DNA of 64,000 bases, taken from the NCBI RefSeq assembly GCF_021018805.1, contig NC_086254.1, positions 24,923,300-24,987,299 on the forward strand, given 5' to 3'. How positions within the stretch are numbered: the first letter of the stretch is position 1; each line of letters begins with the position of its first letter. This DNA is from Prinia subflava (lineage: Eukaryota > Chordata > Aves > Passeriformes > Cisticolidae). The notes below the pieces were generated by a model that ran no database searches, was not told where the DNA came from, and saw nothing but the letters and a program-made list of their open reading frames with translations. The position numbers and the translations under genes are program-made. This document shows positions 48,201 through 60,640 of this stretch, piece after piece.

Positions 48201-50571
48201 CAAGTGCTGAGACAGGGTTTAAGTTAACTCAGCAGGTGAAGAGCAATGGTGAGTCTGAAATAACCACAGGGACTGGACCATTTCCCATGGCTAACGCCAA
48301 GTGACCCATGGCTACTCTCCCCCAGCAATGCTGCTTTTGGGTCTGGAGTCTCATCACCCCCAGAGTTTACAGGACAATAGTTCCCATTTATTAGCTATCG
48401 GTTCATAAAGAAAAAAAATGGAAGCCACACCTCTTTTGGAAGTGAAGGCTTGGTAAGAAAAGCCACCTGGGAGCAATTCTACAGCACTGACTGCAATCGT
48501 TTGCTGCTGCTGCAACTGTATTGATGTAACAGGTAAAACTTGCTCCTGTAGGCAGGATCTGGGCTTTGCCTTTTTCAGAACAGCATTATATAGCATAATA
48601 TATAAATGTATAGCAGCTCTTCCCCTTGGTGCCCAGTCCTTGGCACCTTGGTCACTCACTTGGCTGGCACAGCCCCTGCAGGAACACCAGGCCCACACTG
48701 CCCACGGCAAGGGGAGCTGCTGCTGGCCCTGCAGGACACTCCTGTCCCAAAGGGACACCTCAGGCACACAGGCAGCCCCAGCCTCCCTCCTCCCCGGGCT
48801 CCTGCAGGGTACACCCCATGGCCCAGGTGCCAAGGACACGGCCCGGCCCCATCACCACGGCTCAGCTCCTAGTGAAGGGCACTACAGCACACAAACATAC
48901 AAAAATAGCCTTGAAAAGAGTGGGGGAGATGGAGGAAGGGAGGGCCAGGGAACTTCAGAGATACCCAGAGAGACAGACCCAGACCTGGGGGAGAAAACCA
49001 GACACAGCTCTATCCTCAGGGCTGTTAAACCCTGCACCAAGACATGCTAATTAACCGCTCTCCTTCCCAGATAACGAGGGAGTTTGCTCTGCTGGAGGGG
49101 GGCACTGGCAGGAAGCCCCATCCCCTCCTCTTGCACCTGAGCGATCTTTACGCTGCCTGTGGGGGATGAAGCCCAGGGCAGTGATGTTTCAAGGCTCCCA
49201 TAATTTGTTTAACAGACCTGAAGACCCACCAGCATTTAACTGCTGCAGACATGGATGTATTACAAACAGCAAACCAAACCCAAGCGTGGCTGGGCTGGAA
49301 TATTAATCCATCCCTTCAAGGGCAATGGAAACGGGGAGGATCCCACAGACCATGTAGGAAGGGGGGATTGGGCTGTGGACAGGCAGCCTCGTTAACACAG
49401 AACGCCCCAGCCCTGCCCAGCTACAAACACTGACATTTACCCTCCCCAAAAGGCTGAACTAATATCCTGATAGAGCTGCTGGCACCCTTCCAGCAGATGG
49501 TTTTATACATAGACCTGTTGGGGTTTTTGACACAGTCACTTGTCTGAGTGCCAACATCTGAAAAAGAACTCAGGAGGCCTTTTATGGCTCTAAATTTGAG
49601 GCTTTGGGGACTTTTTCCATTTTTTTCCTTGTTAGACCATTACAAAGAATGCAAATACTACTAAAGTCATGGAATAGATTTCCCTGATTGTGTGTTCAGC
49701 TGTACAGCAGTTGCCAGGGTAAATTCAAAGATGTGCTTTAAAATGCCAAAATATATTAGTAACACTTGTCTATGAAAATAATGATTATAGGAAAGGGATT
49801 TATTTGTAAACCTTACAGAGAAAACACAATTCATCCCATATTTTGCTGTGGAAAAGTCCCACATGAATTGAACCTTCTGCTGGTGAGCTGAAAACTGCAG
49901 GAGCTGGAAAAACTCCAGGGGCTGGAACATTCCCAATGTCACCGGAGCTTTTCCGACCCACCCAGTCCCACTGGCTTTTAGCAGGTTGTTAGAAATAATC
50001 AGAAGGCTGTAAAAAATAATATTTCTGCCTTGATTAATGTGATGTTCCAGTCTGCTGTTGGGTTTTGTCCTTGATAATCAGAGGGCAGAGGCAGATGCTG
50101 AGTGTGCCACCACCAGTGTGTGTGTCAGCCCCCCAGCATGGACAGAGGGGAAGAAAGAAAGGAAAGGGATTCAAGGGGAGAGTCACAGGAGAAATAATGA
50201 TTAAGTTTAAGAGGGAATGGCACAGGTGTAACTCCTGTGGACAAGGGCCCTGGCAGGACAGGGAAGGAAGGAGGGCTTTGCTGTTCCCTCACCTGTCAGA
50301 GGTGCTCATCCATCACCAGGCACAGCGAGGAGTGGGACAGTCACTGAATTAAGGGCCCTCAAAGCCTGAGCCATGGCATGGACACAGCAGAGGTGCCACA
50401 GCACCCACGGGGACACAAAAACATTCCCAGGGCTCCCACTGCCCAGGCAAGACCCCTGACCTTCATCTGCACTTGGACTCCAGAGAGGACTGGCCAGGGA
50501 TCAGCTCCAGCTTCTCTGCACAGGGAGGTCTCAGTGTCCCTCGTGTCCCTCAGCCCCTGCAGAGGGTCCTG

Positions 50572-50623
50572 CAGCAAACCCAGCTTGTCCTGCCAAACAG
50601 CAAACCCAGCTTGTCCTGCCAAA
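50572..50623. repeat. 26-bp perfect tandem duplication
   Basis: Two identical 26-bp copies beginning CAGCAAACCCAGC lie head to tail. A recent slippage product in intergenic DNA. Confidence 0.9.
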
Positions 50624-51098
50624 CACTCCCCTGGCTCCCTCTGGAGCAGGCACTGCCAGCACTGAGGTGGGCACCCCTGTGCCTCTCCTTGCAGACCTCT
50701 GTGGTTGGAACTCATGAAAAATCCCAATTTTTTTTTTTTAATAGTTCACCTGGTGCCTCCAGGTTTCTGCGAGATATTTTATTGCATTAGTGTTGTCAAA
50801 TGGTGACATTTCTGAGTGTAAGTCATAGGGTTGTTGTTAATGCCAATTTAATGGTGCTAAAATGATTAAATATGGCAGGCTTTTAAATAATGAGGTACAT
50901 AAAAGGTGTTAATAACCTCTTAAGTGCTTTAATAATATTCTGTGCTATCATAAAATGTTAGTAATTGGACCTCTTAACTTTCATCTGCCATAAAGTAATG
51001 AAAGAAAAAAAATCTCAACAGAGGCGCTGAATGGCTGAAGATTTTGCTTAAATAAAAGAAAAAAAAGTCGAACAATGGTAAAACTGAGCCCTATTTGT

Positions 51099-51150
51099 TA
51101 AAAAGAAAAAAAAAAAGAGAAAGAAAAAAGGAAAAAAAAAGGGAAAGAAT
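51099..51150. repeat. A/G low-complexity tract
   Basis: Almost pure purine sequence of A runs with scattered G. Confidence 0.85.
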
Positions 51151-53469
51151 TAACTGGAAAGCCCAGCGGAACATGCATTTTAATATCATGCAAATTCTTA
51201 GCATTTCCAAAAAACGTGTTTAGTGTAAGGTACTGCAAGAACAAAGGATCCCAATGAAGCCACGATGGCTCAGTGCTACACCCAGCATCGGAGGAGCTGC
51301 TGAGTCTGACGTGAGACAAACCTGGGTGTCACTTGTGTGAGTTAGAAACAGCAGCTTTCCTGTACAGAGCATCACAGGATCTCCTGAGCTCAGCCTGCGC
51401 TGCTCCTGCAGCTGAACAGTTTCTTACACAGGTTAAAACCAGCAGAGCTGCTCCTGTGAAAACTCTTCTGGGACAGGCAGGGCTGCAAACCCCAGGATTT
51501 CAGAGGAAGAGTGATAAAGGCTGAAGGATCCTTCAGTGCCCCCACAGGTTCTGAATTCTCAGTGCTGAGGAGCACCCACTGAAGCACAAAACGGGATTGA
51601 CGGCATGCGGAACAGCCAAATGTAATTCAAATTCCAAACAGGGAGGCCAAATAGGAATATCTAAATAAAATTTGGACAGGATCCTGGGCAGGCAGCAGCC
51701 TCGACAGAAAAGGCCAGAGGTCTGTAAAACCCCCTCCAGGTTACTGCTTGAATCCCATCCAGCAGTAGCCCGAGGAGCTGCAGCAGTGTCCATAAAATGT
51801 GCTGACACTGGGCTGGTGTTGCCTTGAAAGGTTGCCCAGGATAATGTCCAGGGATGTTCCTGAGGTCCCCTCCTCCCAAACAGCATCCAACCCAATCAAA
51901 TTATTGTGAGAAACCTGCATCAGCAAAATAACTCTCATTAATGGATATTCACAGGTTCCTGGCTCAGTGGCTCTCAGGGAAGCCTTTTAAGGTCTCTGGA
52001 GCTGCTGCCTGACGTGCTTTGCTTTTCTTTACTGCCTGTTAACATTGCACCCAGCTCTTTTAAAGAACAGGTGCTTTGAACTGACTCTAAAAAAACGGGA
52101 ATCAGAATTTTGGGGCTAGCCATGTAAGAGTGCTGTAACAGAGCCTGTGAAACACGGGGCAATGTGATTTTCCCCAGCCTCTATTTATAACATTTCGTCA
52201 CCCAGCAGGGAGGGGGCACAGGCCCACGTGAGCCAGGCAGCCAATGCTCAGCAGGAACAACAAAAGGGAACAGCAGAAGCCAAGAGTTTGCCCATAGGCA
52301 TTGAAAAATTATAACGAGCAAATCGATTTTGAGTAGTCTAAATTTGCTTGGAGATAAATCATCAGGAGCCGAACAAATGCTCCATCTAACAGAGAAATGA
52401 TTCACCAAGTACAGTGTTCCTAGAGCCACACAGAATGCTCTTGGCTGCTCTGAATGCTGGCTTTTTTAAAAATTATTATTTATTTCTCAGACAAGACCAT
52501 TATTATTTTCTTGTTGCAGGTCTAGTGCTGATCCCAGTGCAGTCAATGACAAATTCTCCATTAGTTTCAATGATAGACTTGGTCTCCTGAAAGCAATTTT
52601 TCATCAATACCTAAAGTACTTCCTTGTCTCCCATATTTAAGAGTGAGAATCTGCTCTCTACTCATCAGCACCTCTCCCCAGCACAGCTACAATTTGCAAA
52701 GTCCCTCCATGTCCCACTGTCGGCCCCAGCATCCCAGAATAGGATCGTATTTCTTCTTAGAGAGGTGCTCTCTGCTTCATTTGATGTGCCCATTACTTGA
52801 GAACTGCCTCTCCTTTTGTCCATTAGCTAAATTCTGGATGAGCTTATTATTCTGCTTTGGTTTGTAACAACCCCGCTGGATCCATCTCTGTGCTTATTAG
52901 GATTTTAGAAATGCAATCTAATTTGTGCTAAAGCATACAAATTCAGCTCCCCGATGATCTGTGCTGTTCAACGCCCCACTCCTCTGTCTGCAGCACAGCT
53001 CTGATCTCTGCACATCAGTGGAAAAAGCAGTGATGGGTACAGGGCAAGCAGGGACCACCACGGAGAGAAATACCTGAGCTCTGGTGAGCCAAGGGACCAC
53101 AAGTGAAACCAGCTGGTTTATAGGTAGCTCTATTAAATTCCTTTTCAGCTCCCCATGAAATACTCATTTCTTCAGCTTGACTGGAAATTATCAGGCTCCT
53201 TTGGTGGCCCTGAGAGAAATCTATTATGAACAAAGTTCCTGGAATCAAAACATGGGTGAAGCCAAAAAGATGCTCATGTGATTTTTACACTCATTCTCTG
53301 TGGGTTTTTTTTGTCTCACACCAGTTCAGACTGCAGCCAGTGCAAGTCCCTGCCCTACTCTGAGCACAAAGAAACACTGCCAAACAGCTGGAAGGGACTG
53401 GTTGATGGTGAGATGGTGTTGACTGGGTAAATTAATTAGGAGCAGAAGTTATTTCAGCTAGGAGAGGAT

Positions 53470-53602
53470 AAAAAAAAAAAAAACAAAACCAAAAAAACCC
53501 CAAACCAAACCAAAAAACACCTCCAAAAAACAAAAAACAAACAAACAAAAAAAAAACCCAAAAAAAAACCCCAAACCAAACAAACAAACAAAAACAAACC
53601 AC
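53470..53602. repeat. A/C low-complexity tract
   Basis: About 130 bp of A runs with CC, CCC and ACAAAC motifs, nearly free of G and T. Minus-strand ORFs here (Phe/Val/Leu-rich) are artefacts. It is likely a decayed A-rich satellite-like or insertion-tail sequence. Confidence 0.85.
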
Positions 53603-56600
53603 CACAGAGCAAGTGTTTCATTTTGTGATTTGGTAGCTTTGGTTTCTGGAGAAACATCACACATTACACTGAGCTTCAGTGGCTGCAGCACGGCACAGAC
53701 ACGGCACAGACACTTCCAGTTTCTTCCTGATTTTCCCTGAGAAGTCACCCATGCCACCCCAATGCCTGAAAAGTCACCTCCTCTGGTTCCCCACATGAGC
53801 TTTGTCCCGTTTTATCAGGGATCATTTTTGCCCCGAGAAGGGCCAGGACACAGGACAGGGTGATGCCACCTCAAGGAAAAAGCTTTTTCTCCCTTCATTA
53901 GGGCAGAGTCCAGAGTGGCTCTGCAGTGCTCAGGGATGGCCACCAGCAGCTCCTGGGACACTCCTGGAGCCACAAGAGCCACCATGGCAGGACAGTGGCA
54001 CTGCCACAATGACAGGGCCACCCTGGCCACCAGCTTGGGCAGCCCGGGCTCTTCTCATCAAGGCTGAGTAACAAATACTTGGTTTCTCTAAACTCCTACT
54101 AACTTCTACAAGCCTTGTCCTCCTAAAGACTCTCTGAGTGCCATTTAGTGCTTAATAAATACTCTGCCTCCTGAAAAAGAAGCAGATAAAATCAATAAAG
54201 TGCCTGCAAAGTTGCTTTGTACCGTCTCACATGCATATTTAGAAACCCTCTCTTCCCTGCCACTCACCTCATGGATCTATTCTTGGAGAATAAAAACTGG
54301 GATATACTTTGCAGCCAAAAGTAAAGTCATAAAGAAGTTTGCTCACGTTCCTCGACACATGAGATATAGAGTTAATTAAAAATTGTTCTCTGTACAACAG
54401 GTTTGTTTCACTGGAAAATGTCACTGATGTAAGGCTGTTCTACTCTTGTTGCCAACTACATTGAATTGACTCCATTATAAGCTTACTCCTCCCCCCTCCC
54501 CATTACTTTCCTTCCAATAATAAACCAGAGAGGTCTTAGAGCCCACTTTTTTATTGGAAAAAGTGCATTAGGATTAGCTGGGTTGGAGCAGTCATTTTAT
54601 GCCCCTCCAGTCCCTGTTTATCTGTGGCTCTACAGAAGCAGCAAATACTTGCTCCAGTCCTGCACGGTATAAATGAGATTTTTGATCCTACAGGCATGGT
54701 GCTGTTAAAAGATTTTTAATTAGATAAATACATTTTATAAAAAGATTTTGCAGAATAGTTGCCTCTAGCAACTGTAACAATCTTGAAGCTTCATCTTCTA
54801 AAAGGAAAGAAAACTCTTGCAGGAGGCTGGTTGTGTTATATAAAAATGAAAAATGGTATTACAGAATTAATAGGAAGGGGCCAATGGAAATGCAGTCCCA
54901 CTCCTGGAAACGGGAGTTTGTTTCATGACTGACTTCAAACAGCACATGGATTTGTGCTCTGATTTTTCCAGCCAGGTTGCCAAGTGTCAGCCCAGGGCCA
55001 GAGGAGAGATGTGGTGAGCACTCTGTTTCCACAGAGGGCTCCGTGCAGACCTGGAGCCCGAGGGGAGCCCCAGCTCCGGGGCAAACTTACCCAGGGGATG
55101 TCACCATAACCCCCTTTGTGGCACAGAGCTGGCTTTCCTTGCAAGCCATCCTGGAAGTGTCCTTCAGACCAGGGAAAGCCCTGGCAGCAGCAGTTCCTCC
55201 CTGCCTGAGGATGGAGAACCAGCACCACCCCGCAGGCTGCGCATCCCCAGGGCGCCCTGCCTGGAGGGGACCCCAGCCCTGCTGACCCCACCAGCTGCCA
55301 GTGCCAGGAAAGAGCAAAGTGAAGGGTGGGCATGGGCCCCGTTCATGCCAAGGTGCCAGGGGCTGCTCCCATGCCCTTTGCCCATCCAGGTCCTCGCTGC
55401 TGTGGAGCAGGGGCTCCACAGGACCTTCCCTCTTCCCCTTCCACACCCCAGTGAGTGAAGCCTCACAATACTCCATCAAGGTGAGGAGTTTTATCCCTGC
55501 AGGCTCGGTGCAGGATAGCAGCTGCAATGGGAACTTTTCCATGCTCACCCCCATAGTCAGTATATTTAGCCCTGACCTAGAAAGACCATCCTTTCTAGGG
55601 CTGAGTTGTGATTCAGACAGTCTGCTTGCTGAGCAGAGACTGCCAACTGTGCCGAATCATAGCTGATTAGAGGTGGGAGAGAGCCTGAAAAACAATACAC
55701 CCAGGCAAATGCAGTGGGTTTGGAGCATTTCATGGAAATTATATTTAACACCATTCTGGTGACTTAAAGAAAAGTTAAAACAAACAACCCTCGCACCTTC
55801 CAAAATAACCCTACCTGTCTCTGGTGGGAGAGGAGAGACTGGCAAAGGGTTGCTATTTTAAATCACAGTGGAACAGGGTAAAGAAAGAATATACATGTAG
55901 GTAAATCCATACATAGGTATAGATACACACACATCTCCAGATGAAGCAGAGGACTCATTGTCTGAGAAAGGAAGGGTGGACAGAGAAGCACATCCTTTTT
56001 TTATTTTTTGCATTTTAGGGGAAATTCTACCTTGAAGCAAAACAAATTCAATTGTGTCTAAGGGGAAACAAGAACAAGAGAAAAAAACCAACAAAACCCA
56101 TGAGAAGATGTCTGGAGACGTTGTGCTCATACAGAAATGTCTGCTGTCAGGTCAAAAAGTGTCCAATCAGCCCAGCGTGGGACTGGAGCTTGTATCCCAC
56201 AGGCAATTCCCCTCTGCCTGCAGACACTCTCAGGACATCCCTGGGATTTGAAGGAGAAATCTTATCTGCAGGCCTGTGAGAAAGCAGAAGGAGGCACATG
56301 TTGTCCTTATGCACCAGTAAAACAACCAGAGAGTTAAACTGGAAAACACTGCCCAGCCCAGGCTGGAGACAGCAGAACAGGAGACTAAACAGTTTAACAA
56401 ATAATTACAGGTTCTTTATACAGCCTAGAATTTGTAATCCACCTTCATCCACTTCTCTTTGCACAGTTTAGAATTACAATGCCAAAGGGATCACAGGGAA
56501 TCATGAAATAATGTCCTGCATTTGAGTGCAGAGCAGGCAGCCTCGCTGGTTTTAGACACTCTTTTCATGAAACATTTACCGTGTGGCACCCAAGTGTTCC

Positions 56601-59600
56601 CTCCATTGTACCTTGGCAAACACAGGGACTCGCTGCTACAGGCACTCACACAGACAGGATGTTTGCAGACATTAAAAGTGATGAGGGGAAAAAAAACCCT
56701 ACCCTGACCTGGATAAGTTCTCCTCGATTTAAATTCAGTAAAGTGTGGGCATTGAATATTATCTCCATAATAAATTTGGCACACCATAAAACAGAGTGGG
56801 GAATCGAGGAGCAGTATCTTGCATTTCAACAAACGTGCGGTCTCTGAGGACCCCCACCATCCCTTGGTATGTAGGAGTGCAATTTATCATCTGTATTTTT
56901 CATCTTAACTGCATGAAGAAGAGGGTATTCTGACAGTGCTGCTGGACTGATATCTGGGGGACTGTGAATCCATTACCTGCCGCAGACTCCCTGACTCCTC
57001 AGTAAGCCTCAGCTGCTTGGTTTCCCATCTGCATTTCCACTTCAGAGAAACTTTAAATGATTGTCAAAAATATTTGAGAAGTCAAAAAGGAAGCAGAAAA
57101 TATCAGAGATCAAATAAAAGATACTGTTTGACTATAAATAAAAAGGGGGGATTTATATTTTAAGTGGGTTTTAAACAGTTATAAATAATTCTGTGAGAAA
57201 TTGCAAACTGGCAGCTTGCTTAAAAACACCTTCAAGAACATTCCACCTTTTAAATATTTTTTTCCATCCACAACTATTTTGTTAAATTGACGCTGGTTTG
57301 GGAAATACTGCAGGATTGCCTACTCTGCACTTTTTGCCCCCCATAAATGACCACCACCATAGACTCAGATCTAACCATGAAGATTCTTTTAACAAAGTAT
57401 GTAACAAAGGCTTTAATTTAAGCACAAGCTTAAATCGTTTGGTTTTAGCGAGTTAAGCACAATTAAGGAACTGCCAAGTGCTTTGCTGGGGGAGTCTGGA
57501 GTCAAGCACCAAGCGAGCACCCAGGCTGAGTGGGGTGAATACGGCGAAAACTGAAAATAAAGCATGAATAAACAGAAAATAGGCATGGCACTTGGAGACT
57601 GTGCGCTTTGCTGGTAGAGTATTTCTAAGGTGTGTTTTGTATGTTTGAAAAAATCCTGTTATTCAGGAGCCTGGAACTGCTCTTCCATCCCCATTGCTGA
57701 TGAATAGCGGAGGCACAGCGTGCAGCCCTTTATTCCGAGGGAACCTTAATCACTCCCCTCCCGAAACTGCTGCTCCATTTGACTGACAGAATTAGAAGCA
57801 ATCCACATATTGGAGGGGAAAAAAAGCAAGGCAGACCCATTTGGTTGTCAGACTGTGGGTACATACACAAAGCTTTTAGCAAAAAAAAAAAAAAAAAAAG
57901 GGAAAGAAGAAAAAAGAAGAGAAAGTTGTTGCCCTCCTAAATGACATCTATATTAATGACATGAATGACAGGCTTAAGGGGAAAATTATAAATCTTTCTT
58001 TCCAGCTTTTCTTTTATTGCCCAACCATATATTTCATCTTTCCAGGGAGCAGGGCCATTAAACCCAGAGCTGACAGACGTGAGAGCTTTGAGAAGCTGAG
58101 CCAGGAGCCAGCAGCAGCACCCTGGGGCTCTGCCCCGGTGACACCACGGGGCACCAGCAGCACCAGCCCAAGCCAGGCCACCATCCCTGCATGGTGGAGA
58201 GCACCAGGCTCTCAGGAGGGGCTGAGCTCTTGGCCAGGGATCCCAAGAGCCCTGGAACTCCCATCCTTTGGGACTCCTCACTGCCCTGTTTCAGAGGGAA
58301 TAAGCAGAGGGATGTTCTGCCCCTGTTTTTACAGCAGAACTCTGGGGCTGCAACCTGCCAGCAGCACCCAGGGTGACCCCAAAGCCCCCAAAGCCCCCAA
58401 AGGATTCTCTGTGTTGGCAGCAGCAGCTTTTCTGTCTCTGTGAAGGAGCTTTGGACTCCTGATGGAAAGAAGAATATTGGCTTTCCTTTCCCATGCCATA
58501 CACGAGGCTGCCTCTGTCTCCAGAGTAGCCACAGATTTCTGCATTTCTGCTTTGTTCATTTTCCTACGCTGTCTCCAGGGAAAACAAGAGGAAGACAAAG
58601 AAAGCCCAGTGTCTTGTGGGATCACAGACACAGATGTAATCATCTTCAGTTAAAAATAATTCCTTGAAATGTCCCTAGGCCAAGTTCCATTTTCCCTGGA
58701 GGTGATACATAACTAATAAAACTGATAGACCCCCTCTGCAGTTGGGTGTTTGTGTGTACATTCATTTTCACACACACATTTAATTTTTCTTTTTCCATGG
58801 GAGCCTCCTGTGGAAGATCATTGTGGTCATGTGGAACTGCCTGTGCTCAGACACACTGCAAAGATACTTCCTTGGGTTTTATTGTCTGTGACCACTGTGC
58901 TTATATTTTATAGCAGCCTAATTACAGACAATCCCCTTTAAATGCTGACATGCAGTGCTAAGTTATTCTGCAGGTGAATGAGTAGATGTAACATTTCTCT
59001 GTGTTCTCTAAAATTGTGTAGTAGTATTGACTGAATTTGTCAACAGCAGGACTGTCTGGAGAAATTATTCCATTTAAAAGAGGTTGTTGATTTCCCATCA
59101 CCAGTAGCACTGAATCCACAGTGTTTGGGGAATGGTTATGTTATGGAGGAAGTGGAGGATTAAAAAATGAAATGGGTTTGTTTGAAACCTCCCACACTGC
59201 TTAGTTTATAGCAATAAAAGGCAATGATGGTTCTTTAAAAATCAATTGAGGGGATAGAGTTAAGAAAAAAATAAAAATTAATAATCCAGGTGGGGCCAAG
59301 TCTGGCTCTCTGGCTCTACCTGTGCTACACAGCCCAAACAGATACGGGTCCAATCTTTTTCCTAGTACTGCTACCATAGATAATAAAACTAATTTAATTT
59401 TCTGTCACTCTTTTCATTTTAATGGACACCCAGAGATTTCCCAGCCACAGGAGAACAGTGCACAAAACCACATCTTTTCTGGAACGAAGAGACGTGGAAA
59501 AAGAAAAACCTTGCGTGGCAATGCCAGAAGAAACATTGTCATGAAAAACAGGCTTTAAATACAGAAAACTTATAAAGGGCAACACAGAGCACAGAACAAA

Positions 59601-60399
59601 CAGGCTGAATAAAACATGCTGCTATTAAAGCCCTGGAGCTGGGTCCTGGAGGGATTTGCAGGTTTTTTTGTGATTTTTGCAGGGATCCGAGTGCCGCTGG
59701 AAGGCCATGGGTCTGCAGAGACGCCGCGCCTGCAGAGCAGTCCCCGTGCTGTGACAGGTAGCGAGTCCCTCCCAGGCTCAGTCTGGCACATTCAAACCCA
59801 ACAGGATCTTTCTTTTTTCAGCTCGGTGCCTCGGAGGCTCTCACACGTTACCCCCTGCTCATCCCGCCCCGGCGATGAGCGCAGTATAAATAGCTACCAG
59901 TAGATGACAGATAGAACATGGACATGACAACAGTGTCCTCCCCCTGCTCCCACAGTAGGCACAGCAATTTCTGTCGTGATCTGCTCCTTGCTGGGGCTGT
60001 GGGAGCACAGTGGTGCTGGCAGGAATTGAGCTGACTCCAGGCAAACTCCTCACGCTGTCCCCGAAACCCCAGCCGAGGTGAACGTGCAGGTGGATATTTA
60101 TCTGAGCAAAGTAATAACCTCAGGGTTAATGAGGACTTGGCATAATTTAAGAGCTGGTCATAACTAGGAATCAATGTCATTTGTTCAGTGCTTCAGCGAG
60201 CTCCCACTTTGGCTCTTTTTTCCCCTAAGCCCCTGCAGCGCTGCTCTCCAGCTCAGGGATAATGGAGGGGATTAAAAATCAACTCTTCATCTCTTGCTAA
60301 TTCTGCTGCCTTCACTGTCCTATATCCAAAGCAACAAAATAGGGGCAGGATGTCCAGCTTTGGGAACCATCATTTGGTTTGACTGGCAAGAGGCCAGGG
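53603..60399. other. Intergenic, no gene recognised
   Basis: Unique sequence. A stretch at about 57400-57500 has clustered TTAAGCAC, AATTAAG and CAAGTG (57475-57480), which are NKX2-like and homeodomain cores. No coding exon seen. Confidence 0.4.
57881..57926. repeat. Poly-A followed by purine tract
   Basis: A run of 19 A is followed by GGAAAGAAGA-type purine sequence. Confidence 0.85.
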
Positions 60400-60640
60400 A
60401 AGAGAAGAAAGGAGTGATAAGAGATGTGGAAAACATGACCTGTAAGGAAAGGTTGTAGGAATTGGGTTTGTTTAGTCTAGAGAAGAAAAGAACGAGGAAA
60501 GGTTTGATAAAAGGAAAGATATGACAAAAGCCTTGCAATGTGCAGAAGTTTGTTATAAAGAGAACAATGCTCTTCTTGTTCCTTCAGAAATCACCTTATT
60601 TGCAGCAAAGACAACTGGGGTTAAGGCATTAGGAAAATGT
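60400..60640 (+). mobile_element. Old CR1 LINE fragment (plus orientation)
   Basis: A diverged copy containing the CR1 phrase TTGGGTTTGTTTAGTCTAG followed by AGAAGAAAAGAACGAGGAAA, then CTTGCAATGTGCAGAAG and TTGTTATAAAGAGAACAATG, in the order known from CR1. It is older than the other two copies and both ends are vague. It may continue weakly to about 60700. Confidence 0.7.

Larger units (their letters stand above)
45248..53469. other. Intergenic, no gene recognised
   Basis: Unique sequence. AT-rich, CpG-poor stretches at about 47050-47270 and 50790-51000 (many TTAAT and AATTT cores) look like candidate conserved noncoding DNA. A GC-richer patch lies at 47520-47720. Confidence 0.4.

Noticed and set aside
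57936..57985. Possible remnant of a LINE reverse transcriptase around IND-type codons
   Set aside because: The similarity is only a few residues long and the flanks do not continue it.
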